Assembly: GCF_022267315.1 (NCBI RefSeq)
Contig: NZ_JAIKLE010000003.1
Coordinates: 1 to 64,000, forward strand
DNA: 64,000 bases
Reading direction: 5' to 3'
Source of the DNA: Maribellus maritimus
GTDB lineage: Bacteria; Bacteroidota; Bacteroidia; Bacteroidales; Prolixibacteraceae
Below, one piece after another: positions 17,676 through 26,259 of this stretch (positions within the stretch are counted from its first letter, which is position 1; the number at the start of each line of letters is the position of its first letter). The notes under the pieces were generated by a model. That model did no database searches and was not told where the DNA came from. It worked only from the letters and a program-made list of their open reading frames with translations. Both the position numbers and the translations under genes were made by a program.

Positions 17676-18311
17676 ATGAAAATCGATTCAGTTAGGAGAG
17701 AATATACATATGCCGATTTGTCGCGCGAAACTATAAGTGAAAACCCGGTTGCCCAATTTAGTATTTGGCTGGATGAAGCTGTAGGCACAAACATTGATGA
17801 TTCAACTGCCATGTCGCTTGTTACTTTCGGAACAGATGGTTTTCCTCAGTCAAGAATTGTATTATTAAAATATTTCGACGAAAACGGATTTGTTTTCTTT
17901 ACCAACTACAAGAGCGAAAAAGGAATTTCCATTGAAAATAATCCTGCTGTCGGTCTTCACTTTTACTGGCCAAAGCTTGAACGGCAGGTTCGAATTTCAG
18001 GATTTGCCTCAAAAACTGAAACAAATTTATCCGATAAATATTTTCACTCTCGTCCGCTTATGAGTCAAATCAGTGCCATTATTTCAGAACAAAGTACAGA
18101 AATTCCTTCAAGAAAATATTTAGAGAATCAGTTTGAGATTTTACAAAATCAACTGCAAAACGGGAAACCAGCCCGACCTGAAAACTGGGGAGGCTACCGG
18201 GTAAAACCGGAGAAATTTGAATTTTGGCAAGGACGTGAAAACCGTCTCCACGACAGAATATCGTATGAAAAACAGGGAGATGGCTGGTTGATCAAGCGAC
18301 TTGCTCCTTAA
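17676..18311 (+). CDS. pdxH: Pyridoxamine 5'-phosphate oxidase
   Basis: A 211-residue FMN enzyme that makes pyridoxal 5'-phosphate, the cofactor of several proteins in this window (threonine aldolase, class IV aminotransferase). The conserved opening MKIDSVRREYT starts at the ATG at 17676. The ORF extends 27 codons upstream, but that stretch is hydrophobic and unlike the family. Motifs: FPQSRIVLLKYFDENGFVFFTNYKSEKG (FMN phosphate binding), VRISGFA, PLMSQISAIISEQS, and the C-terminal FEFWQGRENRLHDR with RLAP at the end. Normal length. Confidence 0.95.
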   Translation: MKIDSVRREYTYADLSRETISENPVAQFSIWLDEAVGTNIDDSTAMSLVTFGTDGFPQSRIVLLKYFDENGFVFFTNYKSEKGISIENNPAVGLHFYWPKLERQVRISGFASKTETNLSDKYFHSRPLMSQISAIISEQSTEIPSRKYLENQFEILQNQLQNGKPARPENWGGYRVKPEKFEFWQGRENRLHDRISYEKQGDGWLIKRLAP

Positions 18312-18406
18312 TTTCCGGAAATGATGAATTCAATTGAGTTTGCAAATGAGAAACGTTCTGAAATTTCAGATAAAAGACAGACAGAGACTGGTGATGAAAA
18401 CTGAAG

Positions 18407-19036
18407 TCACCCGCCAAAATCAAGATTAAACTTTTGCTTTAAAACAGCCAGTTGAGGATTCTTTTTTACCATTTCATCAAATTTTTCCGAATCAGTGTAA
18501 ATAATCCTTCCTTTAATTGTTTCGGTTATTTTTGTAACAAGATGAATATGAGAGTTTTTCAACTCTTTCCTCAACCACGAAACCAATTCGGGTTTTATGC
18601 TGTTAATGAGGTTTTCCTGAACTGTATTTTCTATTTCAAGCAATAACCTGTAGTTTTCCTGAATTTGCGGAAGTCTTGATAATGTAGATTTTAGATTCGG
18701 GCGATCATCAAAACGAGCGGTAAACTGTTCCCATTTTTGTTGTAACGCTTCTTCAGAAAAATATTCTTTTTCATCCGATTGGTTGTAAATCTGGTGTTGT
18801 TCTTTTGCTGAAATCTGGTCTTCTTCAAACTTTCCCTCCAAAGCATCTTTTATTGAAGGAACACCCATACTGCGCGATGCTCTTTTAGCAATTTTACGTG
18901 GCCTTGAATTTAGAGAAGGCTCAGGGCGTTTGGGCATTTGCCTGTCTTCTGATTTTGATACTTCTTGTTTGGAACTTTCTTTTATCTCTGAAAAAATGGG
19001 CTCCAGCATATCATCAGCCTGCGAAGCGTCATTTAT
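18407..19036 (-). CDS. dnaX: DNA polymerase III tau C-terminal part, -1 frame continuation of dnaX
   Basis: A reading frame encoding about 209 residues, open from position 19036 to the stop at 18407. It continues the upstream dnaX frame after a -1 shift at the A10 run. The first ATG inside it is at 19009, which an automatic caller would take as the start of a separate ~200-residue gene. It has the Bacteroidota tau tail: a charged linker, then EEALQQKWEQFTARF (about residue 98 of the part) and the closing VKKNPQLAVLKQKFNLDF. This domain links the clamp loader to polymerase and helicase in tau. Whether it is made by slippage or the break is an assembly error cannot be decided here. Confidence 0.8.
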   Translation of the reverse strand: MNDASQADDMLEPIFSEIKESSKQEVSKSEDRQMPKRPEPSLNSRPRKIAKRASRSMGVPSIKDALEGKFEEDQISAKEQHQIYNQSDEKEYFSEEALQQKWEQFTARFDDRPNLKSTLSRLPQIQENYRLLLEIENTVQENLINSIKPELVSWLRKELKNSHIHLVTKITETIKGRIIYTDSEKFDEMVKKNPQLAVLKQKFNLDFGG

Positions 19037-20136
19037 TTTTTTTTTAAGGAGAGCTGTGCCATCCGAATCAGCGCAAGTTCAACCAACAGTCTTTTATTCT
19101 GACTTAATTTGTATTGCAGGTCACATTCATTGCTTATTTTCAGAGCCTCCAATAAAAAATCCTGAGGGCAACTTTGAGCCTGCCCCTTATATCGCTCTTT
19201 TATTTCGCCACCAACTTCTAAAAGCTGAACGGTTACCGGGTCTTTACAAACCAGCAAATCACGAATATGCCCGCTCAAACCTGTTATAAAATGATGCCCG
19301 TCAAAACCGTGATTTAAAATGTCATTAAATGTCAGCAGCGCTTCCGTTACATCATTTTTCAAAAACTGGTCGATTAAACGGAAATAATAATCGTAATCCA
19401 GTACATTTAAATTTGTGATGACATCCTGGTAGGTAATCTTCTTTCCCGAAAAGCTTACAATCTGGTCAAAAATCGACAATGCATCACGCATGGCTCCATC
19501 GGCTTTCTGAGCAACGATATTCAAACCTTCGCTTTCAACCTCTACACCTTCGCTTTTTGCTACATATTCCAAATGTTCAGCTATATCTTCAACTTTAATT
19601 CTGTTAAAATCAAAGATCTGGCAACGCGATAAAATAGTAGGTATTATTTTATGTTTTTCGGTGGTAGCTAAAACAAAAAGGGCATGTTTGGGCGGTTCTT
19701 CCAGCGTTTTAAGAAAAGCATTAAAGGCCTGTTGTGAAAGCATGTGAACCTCATCGATAATATACACGCTGTATTTTCCCATTTGCGGGGGGACACGAAC
19801 CTGATCGGTAAGATTTCGGATATCATCCACCGAATTATTTGAAGCAGCATCCAACTCATGGATATTAAACGAACGGCTCGAATTAAATGCTTTACACGAT
19901 TCACATTCATTACACGCCTCGTTTTCTGGAGTCAGGTTCGTACAATTTATTGTTTTTGCAAAAATACGTGCACAGGTAGTCTTTCCAACACCACGCGGTC
20001 CGCAAAACAAATAGGCATGTGCCAGTTGTTTGCTTTTAATGGCATTTTTCAGGGTATTGGTAATCGACGATTGAGCAACAACCGTATCAAATGAGTCTGG
20101 CCTGTATTTTCGTGCTGAAACAATAAAATTCTCCAT
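19033..20136 (-). CDS. dnaX: DNA polymerase III subunit gamma (tau after slippage)
   Basis: The AAA+ clamp-loader ATPase. From the ATG at 20136 (MENFIVSARKYRP; a TTG at 20166 is in frame but unlikely) it encodes 367 residues. Walker A GPRGVGKT is at 46-53, the zinc cysteines are C65, C75, C78 and C81, Walker B is DEVH at 128-131, and ATTEKHKI and the arginine finger LSRCQIF follow. The frame ends in LSLKKK then TAA directly after ten A residues. This would be a gamma-type product. Slipping -1 at the run gives a tau product of about 576 residues, near the usual Bacteroidota length. Confidence 0.92.
   Translation of the reverse strand: MENFIVSARKYRPDSFDTVVAQSSITNTLKNAIKSKQLAHAYLFCGPRGVGKTTCARIFAKTINCTNLTPENEACNECESCKAFNSSRSFNIHELDAASNNSVDDIRNLTDQVRVPPQMGKYSVYIIDEVHMLSQQAFNAFLKTLEEPPKHALFVLATTEKHKIIPTILSRCQIFDFNRIKVEDIAEHLEYVAKSEGVEVESEGLNIVAQKADGAMRDALSIFDQIVSFSGKKITYQDVITNLNVLDYDYYFRLIDQFLKNDVTEALLTFNDILNHGFDGHHFITGLSGHIRDLLVCKDPVTVQLLEVGGEIKERYKGQAQSCPQDFLLEALKISNECDLQYKLSQNKRLLVELALIRMAQLSLKKK
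19036..19045 (-). promoter_or_regulatory. A10 slippery run in dnaX: candidate programmed frameshift/slippage site
   Basis: The minus strand reads TCC TTA AAA AAA AAA TAA in the gamma frame. Re-reading the last A gives ATA AAT GAC and enters the tau tail. Adding one A by polymerase stuttering has the same effect. No strong stem-loop follows; the best is a 4-bp GGCT/AGCC pair. There is no Shine-Dalgarno-like sequence upstream, so RNA polymerase slippage, as described for Thermus dnaX, seems more likely than E. coli-type ribosomal shifting. Confidence 0.6.
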
Positions 20137-20269
20137 AAACTTTGCCTTCCCGCAGTGTTTGACCAAAGATAATCAAAACTACCTTTTTTACACGGTTTTT
20201 TTATTAACAACAAATCCAGTAATTTTATGATTCTGTTGATTTGCAGTTGGATACTAAACATTCATTTTT

Positions 20270-20803
20270 ATGAAAAAATTTCTGCTTCTTTTTTGTATGA
20301 CAATTTCGGTACAATCATTCAGCCAATACAAAACATTATACGATTTTACGGCTATAACTATTGATGGAAAAAAGTTTGATTTTTCAACTTTAAAAGGCAA
20401 GAAGGTTTTGATTGTAAATACGGCCTCGGAATGTGCTTTAACACCGCAATTCAAAAAATTACAGGAATTGTACGAAGAATTCGGTGGTGACGACTTTGAG
20501 ATTATTGGTTTTCCTTGCAACGATTTTGGCAAACAAGATCCGGGCGACAATGGACAAATTTTGGAATTCTGTACACAGAAATACGGTGTTTCATTCCCGA
20601 TGATGGAAAAAATATCAATCAAAGAAAATCCACCTCCAATTTATCAGTGGTTAACCAGCAGTGAGGAAAACGGTACTTTGGATGCCAATGTACTGTGGAA
20701 TTTTCAAAAATTTATGATCGATGAAGAAGGAAGTGTTGTTGATTTTGTCCCACCTTTTAAAGGTCCAAAAAACCGAAGAATAACGGAATGGCTGCAGGAA
20801 TAA
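20270..20803 (+). CDS. Exported glutathione peroxidase-family thiol peroxidase
   Basis: A 177-residue GPx-fold protein with a signal peptide (1-18, ending SFSQ). The peroxidatic residue is Cys55 (codon TGT, not selenocysteine) in NTASECALTPQFKKL. The GPx motif GFPCNDFGKQDPG follows, with a second Cys available as resolving residue, and the Trp-Asn-Phe-x-Lys-Phe segment near residue 145 completes the family triad. Such Cys-GPx enzymes usually use thioredoxin-type reductants rather than glutathione. Export suggests a periplasmic peroxide defence role. Monocistronic, divergent from dnaX. Confidence 0.9.
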   Translation: MKKFLLLFCMTISVQSFSQYKTLYDFTAITIDGKKFDFSTLKGKKVLIVNTASECALTPQFKKLQELYEEFGGDDFEIIGFPCNDFGKQDPGDNGQILEFCTQKYGVSFPMMEKISIKENPPPIYQWLTSSEENGTLDANVLWNFQKFMIDEEGSVVDFVPPFKGPKNRRITEWLQE

Positions 20804-20806
20804 TTT

Positions 20807-21118
20807 TTATTTGTTAAATATTTTTTCGGGTCGTTCGCTGTTTTTGGGAACTTTCCCATGAATATTTCCCCCCTCCCACTCTGTCCGGTTTTTTGTTTTT
20901 TTGAACTGAACCGATTTTGACTTTTCATTTTTAAAATTCTGTTTAAAATATTCAACCGAATACAACGGAATAAAAACCACAAAAAAAACAATTAAACCTC
21001 CGGTTATCCATGGTTTTGCATTTTCGCTGGTAAACAAATGCACAAAAATAGCAACCACTTCAACCACCACTACACCCGGCCCCGCTGCATACAATACTAT
21101 CTTTTTAAACTTTTCCAT
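20807..21118 (-). CDS. Small two-helix membrane protein
   Basis: A 103-residue protein I do not recognise. Two hydrophobic stretches (about 7-27 and 37-54) are followed by a basic, probably cytoplasmic tail. Its ATG overlaps the photolyase TAA by one base (TAATG), so it is translationally coupled to the photolyase and likely the last gene of the GPP34-photolyase operon. Confidence 0.6.
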   Translation of the reverse strand: MEKFKKIVLYAAGPGVVVVEVVAIFVHLFTSENAKPWITGGLIVFFVVFIPLYSVEYFKQNFKNEKSKSVQFKKTKNRTEWEGGNIHGKVPKNSERPEKIFNK

Positions 21119-22419
21119 TATTTTAAAGCTTCTTTGTAAGTTTTTAAGGCTCTTTCCCGGGCAAACTTGTGTTCAACCAAAGGATGTGGATACCTCATCG
21201 TGCCGTATTCGGGAATCCATTTCAGAATGTATTTTGCCTGCGGGTCAAACTTTTTTTGTTGCGATTCCGGGTTAAAAATCCGGAAATAAGGTACCGCATC
21301 GCAACCGGTTCCAGCCGCCCACTGCCAATTTCCGTTGTTGGAGGCCAATTCGTAATCGAGCAATTTTTCTGCAAAGTACGCTTCGCCCCACCGCCAGTCG
21401 ACCAATAAATGTTTGGTTAAAAAACTGGCTGCCACCATTCGCACACGATTATGCATAAAACCCGTTTTATTTAATTCACGCATTCCGGCATCTACCATTG
21501 GGTAGCCGGTTTCTCCCCTGCACCATTTTTCAAATTCTTTTTCATTGTTTCGCCATTGAATTAAATCGTATTTTGACTTAAATGCTCTGTCAACCACATG
21601 CGGAAAATGCCATAGGATATCGATAAAAAAGTTCCTCCAAATGAGTTCATTCAGAAACGTTTCGGAAAGTCTTTGTGCAATTCTTGTCAGTGCTCTAATA
21701 CTCACGGTCCCAAACCTTAGGTGTATCCCTAAACGGGTTGTTCCCTCGATGGCGGGTATGTTACGTGTTTTTGAGTAATCGGAAATTATCTTGTCGGAAA
21801 TTATTGGCTTCGAAACCTCAATGGAGCTTTTTTGAAAACCCAAATCCTCCAATTTCTGACTTTTAAATGGCTTTGTTTTTAAAAAATTCGCCACATGATT
21901 TTCCGATTGAAATTCAGGAATTTCCTGATTTCCGAGAATCTGTTTCCATCTCTTACTGTAAGGCGTAAAAATTGTATAAGGGGTACCGTCATCTTTCAAA
22001 ATTTCATTTTCATCAAAAATAACCTGATCCTTAAACGAATAAAAATCAATTCCTTTTTTCTGAAGAAAATCGCCGACATCTTTATCCCGCAGGATAGCAT
22101 AAGGTTCATAGTCTTTATTAGTGTAAACAGCGCTTATCTCATATTCGGCGACTAACTTTTGAAACGCTTCCAAAGGTTTCATTTGAAAAATCTTCAATGA
22201 ACCTCCGTTCTTTTCAAGCGTATCTTTTATCTTTTGGATTTCAGCATAAATAAAAAAAACCCGGGCATCCTTTTTATCACTCAACTTGTTCAGAATTTCG
22301 GAGTCAAAAATAAAAACAGGGAGCACGGGAAGCTCCGACTGTAATGCTTTACACAAGCCGTGGTTATCATTTAACCGCAAATCGCGACGAAACCAAAATA
22401 TGTTAATTTTCTCTTTCAT
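21118..22419 (-). CDS. phrB: Deoxyribodipyrimidine photolyase
   Basis: A 433-residue class I photolyase/cryptochrome. The N-terminal antenna domain starts with INIFWFRRDLRLNDNHGL. The FAD-binding domain shows GTTRLGIHLRFGTVSIR, WRNFFIDILWHFP, RVRMVAASFLTKHLLVDWRWGE and NNGNWQWAAGTGCDA, all typical of CPD photolyases. Normal length. The gene begins 6 bp after the GPP34-like gene. It repairs UV-induced pyrimidine dimers using light, so the organism or its ancestors meet sunlight. Confidence 0.95.
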   Translation of the reverse strand: MKEKINIFWFRRDLRLNDNHGLCKALQSELPVLPVFIFDSEILNKLSDKKDARVFFIYAEIQKIKDTLEKNGGSLKIFQMKPLEAFQKLVAEYEISAVYTNKDYEPYAILRDKDVGDFLQKKGIDFYSFKDQVIFDENEILKDDGTPYTIFTPYSKRWKQILGNQEIPEFQSENHVANFLKTKPFKSQKLEDLGFQKSSIEVSKPIISDKIISDYSKTRNIPAIEGTTRLGIHLRFGTVSIRALTRIAQRLSETFLNELIWRNFFIDILWHFPHVVDRAFKSKYDLIQWRNNEKEFEKWCRGETGYPMVDAGMRELNKTGFMHNRVRMVAASFLTKHLLVDWRWGEAYFAEKLLDYELASNNGNWQWAAGTGCDAVPYFRIFNPESQQKKFDPQAKYILKWIPEYGTMRYPHPLVEHKFARERALKTYKEALK

Positions 22420-22425
22420 TTTTCA

Positions 22426-23100
22426 TTATGATGTAGCTGCAACAGTAGCGGCTGTTGATACAGCAACAGAAGCAGCTACTGCCTGCGATGCTGAAATAGC
22501 ATCGGCAACTGCATCTGAAACCGGATTTTCATCCATGATATTTTTTAATTTTCGGGAAGCTATTTTTCGCTTTTCTTTTTCAGGAAAAAGCCGCTTCATC
22601 AATCCTGCCGGTTCTAAGAACGACAATAGCATAATTTCTTCCTCGTTTACCGTCCCTTTTAAGATATGGTTTTCGATTTCTGATAGCAAATGGTAAAGGG
22701 CTTGTTTATTAACGATAACCGGAGAATTCCATTTTAAAAAAAGAAACCGTTTGTGTTTGACTTTTATAATTTGCTTGTTTACCAGTCCCTGTTGAACTTC
22801 ACCACGAATATACTTTAACGAAAAATACAGGCGATTCATCCAACGCGAAATTTTTAAATCGCGTTTCGATTTTTTTAGTTTTTGAATTAAAAAATTGTGC
22901 AGCGGAATTTCCGTTTTTTTATTTTTGAGAACAATCCTCTTTTTCTCAAAACTTATATTTTTATTTTGATAAAGTTCAAGAAAAAGCGTTCCAAGCAAAA
23001 CATAATCCATTGCGGTATTAGCTGCTGAAATAACTCCACCTTTTTGGGGATGAATCCCCAGCAGATATATTTTCTGGGATAAAGGAATTGGTTCGTTCAT
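22426..23100 (-). CDS. GPP34 (GOLPH3-like) family protein
   Basis: A 224-residue protein resembling GPP34/GOLPH3. It starts LSQKIYLLGIHPQKGGVI, then AMDYVLLGTLFLELYQNKNISFEKKRIVL, matching the family's helix-rich opening and its first strand. A basic middle segment (KKSKRDLKISRWMNRL) could bind membrane phospholipid, as eukaryotic GOLPH3 does with PI4P. The last ~30 residues are an Ala/Val/Ser/Thr-rich low-complexity tail. Bacterial GPP34 proteins have no established role. It is first in an operon with the photolyase. The family call is by pattern and moderately sure. Confidence 0.6.
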   Translation of the reverse strand: MNEPIPLSQKIYLLGIHPQKGGVISAANTAMDYVLLGTLFLELYQNKNISFEKKRIVLKNKKTEIPLHNFLIQKLKKSKRDLKISRWMNRLYFSLKYIRGEVQQGLVNKQIIKVKHKRFLFLKWNSPVIVNKQALYHLLSEIENHILKGTVNEEEIMLLSFLEPAGLMKRLFPEKEKRKIASRKLKNIMDENPVSDAVADAISASQAVAASVAVSTAATVAATS

Positions 23101-23190
23101 TTTTTGTACTTTCGGTTCTTTCTAAATTCATAGAAAAAATTTACTGAAAGTTACAAAGAATCTGAGAAACCGAGTAATATCAACATTATT

Positions 23191-24219
23191 ATGAAAAAAG
23201 GATTTGCGAGCGACAATAATTCCGGGATCCACCCTGCAATTTTAAAAGCAATTGAAGACGCCAATATCGGACATGTAGTTGGTTACGGAGATGATCGATA
23301 CACACAAAAAGCGATTGAAATATTTAAAGAAAAATTTGGCGGGGAAACCGAAGTTTTTTTTGTTTTTAACGGAACAGGCGCAAATGTTCTGGGCTTATCA
23401 TCAGTAACACAAAGTTTTAATTCAATCATTTGTGCTGAAACGGCACATATTCAGGAAGACGAATGTGGAGCTCCTGAAAAATTTACAGGATGTAAGTTGC
23501 TTCCTGTAAATCCTGTAAACGGCAAACTTAGCCCCGAATCAATCCAACACCATCTAAAAGGTTTTGATTTCGAGCACCATTCGCAACCTAAAGTCATTTC
23601 CATTTCGCAAGTTACAGAAATGGGAACTGTTTACCAACCGAACGAAATTGTTGCTTTAGCAGATCTGGCGCATAAAAACAATATGTTTTTGCATATGGAT
23701 GGTGCGCGACTTGCCAATGCTGCGGTTGCACTGAATATGGATTTTAGGGAATTTACCAAAAACTGCGGGGTAGATATTCTTTCCTTTGGTGGAACAAAAA
23801 ACGGGATGATGATGGGAGAAGCGGTCCTTTTTTTTAATCCTGAACTAATAAAATACACCAAATACATTCGCAAACAAAGTATGCAGTTGTATTCAAAAAT
23901 GCGATTTATAGGAGCGCAATTTTTGGCTTACTTTGAGAATGATTTATGGAAACAAAATGCCAGCCACTCTAACAATATGGCCAGGCTGTTAAAAAACGAA
24001 CTTGCAAAAATTCCGGAAATAAAAATCACACAACCTGTAGAAGCCAATGGCGTGTTTGCTATTGTTCCATCTGAAATTATTGCACCTTTAAAAGAACGCT
24101 TCTTTTTCTACATGTGGAATGATGCAATGTCTGAAGTTCGCTGGATGACTTCATTTGACACAACAGAGGAAGATATTTATGAATTTACAGGGTTAATTAA
24201 AAATATGCTCTCCAGTTAA
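23191..24219 (+). CDS. ltaE: Low-specificity L-threonine aldolase
   Basis: A 342-residue fold-type I PLP enzyme cleaving L-threonine/allo-threonine to glycine and acetaldehyde. The opening KGFASDNNSGIHPAI, the PLP-stacking His86 in CAETAH, the LHMDGARLANA Asp motif and the Schiff-base Lys203 in SFGGTKNGMMMGEA are all present. Typical length. Monocistronic as far as visible. Its 3' flank carries the large palindrome at 24311-24338. Confidence 0.92.
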   Translation: MKKGFASDNNSGIHPAILKAIEDANIGHVVGYGDDRYTQKAIEIFKEKFGGETEVFFVFNGTGANVLGLSSVTQSFNSIICAETAHIQEDECGAPEKFTGCKLLPVNPVNGKLSPESIQHHLKGFDFEHHSQPKVISISQVTEMGTVYQPNEIVALADLAHKNNMFLHMDGARLANAAVALNMDFREFTKNCGVDILSFGGTKNGMMMGEAVLFFNPELIKYTKYIRKQSMQLYSKMRFIGAQFLAYFENDLWKQNASHSNNMARLLKNELAKIPEIKITQPVEANGVFAIVPSEIIAPLKERFFFYMWNDAMSEVRWMTSFDTTEEDIYEFTGLIKNMLSS

Positions 24220-24310
24220 TTTGCTTAAATTTAATTTTGAGACACAGGTGAAGAAACATCCAAATACAAAATAATAGGCATCCTCAGAAGTTCAGCACTA
24301 ATATTTTCAA

Positions 24311-24338
24311 AATAATCAAATTTTAAAATTTGATTATT
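24311..24338. repeat. 28-bp perfect palindrome
   Basis: AATAATCAAATTTT followed by its exact reverse complement, centred at 24324/24325. It lies between ltaE and the rhomboid gene, 46 bp upstream of the latter's ATG. Looser arms at 24258-24270 and 24347-24359 (12 of 13 complementary) flank it. The T-tail is too poor for a confident terminator. Confidence 0.75.
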
Positions 24339-24383
24339 GCTTCTTATTTGTATTTTGATGCTTAAAGTTTGGAATTTTACAGC

Positions 24384-25154
24384 ATGGGCATATTTAAATA
24401 CTATCCAAGCAACCCCAAAAAGCTCGACCCTGAAATGGAAAAACGGATTTTTATCCACAGCCTGATTTTTCCGGCGGCTTTTGTTTTTGTATTCTGGATA
24501 GTAGAAATAATTGAACAGACCCTTGGAGTTACATTTGTTCGTTTGGGTGTTTACCCGCTTCATGTAAAGGGCTTGCCCGGGATTTTATTTTCCCCGTTTA
24601 TCCACTCCGATTTTGATCACCTCATTTCTAATTCCATTCCGTTTTTTATTCTGATGTTTATGCTCATTTATTTTTACCGGCGTATTTCGTACCGTATTTT
24701 TATTCAACTGTATTTGCTTGCCGGACTTTGTGTATGGCTCTCGGGGCGGGAAGCATGGCACATTGGAGCAAGTGGTGTGGTTTATGCCATGGCCGCATTT
24801 CATTTTATCAGCGGGATAATCAGGAATGATGTGCGTTTACTTACTTTGTCGGTTGTAGTTGTTTTTTTATATGGGGGAATGGTGTGGGGAATGTTTCCCA
24901 TTAACCCGGATGTTTCATGGGAAGGTCACCTTTGGGGGGCAGTTTCAGGAGTGGCACTGGCTGTTTACTACAGAAAATATACTATCAGACGTGATAAATT
25001 TGACTGGGAGGACGAAGAGGAGGAAGACACAGAGATTGACGATGAAGAATCTCAGTTTACTGTAGGGGAAGAAAATACCGATTCGCAGTCTTCGGTTGAA
25101 AAAAAAGATGATGATAAAAAATGGGGGGATATTAGTCACACCGGAGAATTTTAA
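24384..25154 (+). CDS. Rhomboid family intramembrane serine protease
   Basis: A 256-residue polytopic protein from the ATG at 24384; an in-frame TTG at 24369 is less likely. About six membrane helices are visible. The nucleophile is the Ser of GASGVVYAMA (about 138) and the catalytic His lies in WEGHLWGAVSG (about 192). The HSDFDHLISN segment corresponds to the rhomboid H-x-x-x-x-H-x-x-x-N loop. It ends in a ~50-residue acidic cytoplasmic tail (EEEEDTEIDDEE). Substrate unknown. Both catalytic residues are present, so activity is plausible. Confidence 0.85.
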   Translation: MGIFKYYPSNPKKLDPEMEKRIFIHSLIFPAAFVFVFWIVEIIEQTLGVTFVRLGVYPLHVKGLPGILFSPFIHSDFDHLISNSIPFFILMFMLIYFYRRISYRIFIQLYLLAGLCVWLSGREAWHIGASGVVYAMAAFHFISGIIRNDVRLLTLSVVVVFLYGGMVWGMFPINPDVSWEGHLWGAVSGVALAVYYRKYTIRRDKFDWEDEEEEDTEIDDEESQFTVGEENTDSQSSVEKKDDDKKWGDISHTGEF

Positions 25155-25272
25155 CGTTTCTTAAAAATGAGAGGATTGCAGGAATTCCTGAATTTGAAAA
25201 ACAAAATATTTAATCTTGTGTTTCTATTTTTCAGAAAAGAGAAAGAATGTCGCGGCATTTTCAAAAAAAGTT

Positions 25273-25280
25273 TAATTTTG
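25273..25280 (+). promoter_or_regulatory. -7 promoter element of the nusB operon
   Basis: TAATTTTG matches TAnnTTTG; no TTTG at -33. Predicted start near 25287, about 22 nt before the nusB ATG. Confidence 0.4.
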
Positions 25281-25308
25281 CCGCCTGTAACATACGAAGT
25301 TCATTAGA

Positions 25309-26259
25309 ATGATTAGCAGAAGGATTATCCGTACGAAAGTATTACAAGTTTTATACGCTTACTATTCGTCAGAAGAAAAGTCTCTTAACAACACTGAAAA
25401 AGAACTCTTTTTTTGTATCCAAAAGTCGTACGATTTGTACCATTACTTGTTTGCCATGGTACTCGATATTGCAGATTACGCAGAAGACCGGATCGAAATC
25501 AGAAGAAACAAACATCAACCCACACACGAAGATCTTCATCCCAATACCAAATTTATTACCAATCAGGTTATTCATCAATTACGTTCGAACAGACAGCTAA
25601 ATGCTTATCTTGAACAAAAAAAATTAAGTTGGAGGGACTATCCTGAACTGGTAAAAGAATTGTATTTATTTATGGTTGAATCGGACTTTTACAAAGAATA
25701 CATGGCCGACAAAACCCGTTCGTTTATCGACGACCGTAAATTTATTGAAAAGCTTTTCAACAAAATAGTATTGGTTGCCGAGGATTTATATATTGTTCTG
25801 GAAGAACAGAGCATCTACTGGAACGACGATGTTGAGTTTGTAGTTTCGATGATAGTAAAAACGCTAAAAAAATTTAACGAGCTTTCTGATTCAGACCAGC
25901 GCTTAATGCCGATGTTTAAAGACCAGGAAGATCGGGACTTTGCAAAAGACTTGATTCGGAAAACAATTATCAACCACGACGAACTGCGGGAACTAATTAA
26001 AGAACACTCAAAAAACTGGGATGTGGAACGTATTGCATTTATGGATATTCTTGTAATGCAACTGGCAATTACCGAGTTTCTTTATTTCCCTTCCATTCCA
26101 ACCAAAGTTTCGCTGAACGAATACATCGAGCTTTCAAAATTTTACAGTACCGAAAAAAGCCGGAATTTTATTAACGGAATTCTGGACAAAACATTAAAAG
26201 ACTTAAAAAAATCGGGAAAGATTAATAAAGCCGGCCGTGGATTAATAGGTGAATCCTGA
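25309..26259 (+). CDS. nusB: Transcription antitermination factor NusB
   Basis: A 316-residue NusB, about twice the length of the E. coli protein, as is usual in Bacteroidota because of a large N-terminal/insert region. It starts MISRRIIRTKVLQVLYAYYSS, the family's first helix, and the C-terminal half has WDVERIAFMDILVMQLAITEFLYFPSIPTKVSLNEYIELSKFYSTEKSRNFINGILD, the RNA/S10-binding core. NusB acts with NusE/S10 in rRNA antitermination. Its TGA overlaps the DUF1573 ATG by one base. Operon nusB-DUF1573-yajC. Confidence 0.93.
   Translation: MISRRIIRTKVLQVLYAYYSSEEKSLNNTEKELFFCIQKSYDLYHYLFAMVLDIADYAEDRIEIRRNKHQPTHEDLHPNTKFITNQVIHQLRSNRQLNAYLEQKKLSWRDYPELVKELYLFMVESDFYKEYMADKTRSFIDDRKFIEKLFNKIVLVAEDLYIVLEEQSIYWNDDVEFVVSMIVKTLKKFNELSDSDQRLMPMFKDQEDRDFAKDLIRKTIINHDELRELIKEHSKNWDVERIAFMDILVMQLAITEFLYFPSIPTKVSLNEYIELSKFYSTEKSRNFINGILDKTLKDLKKSGKINKAGRGLIGES

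Noticed and set aside
20270-20803. Selenocysteine glutathione peroxidase
   Set aside because: The active-site codon is TGT (Cys55), not an in-frame TGA.
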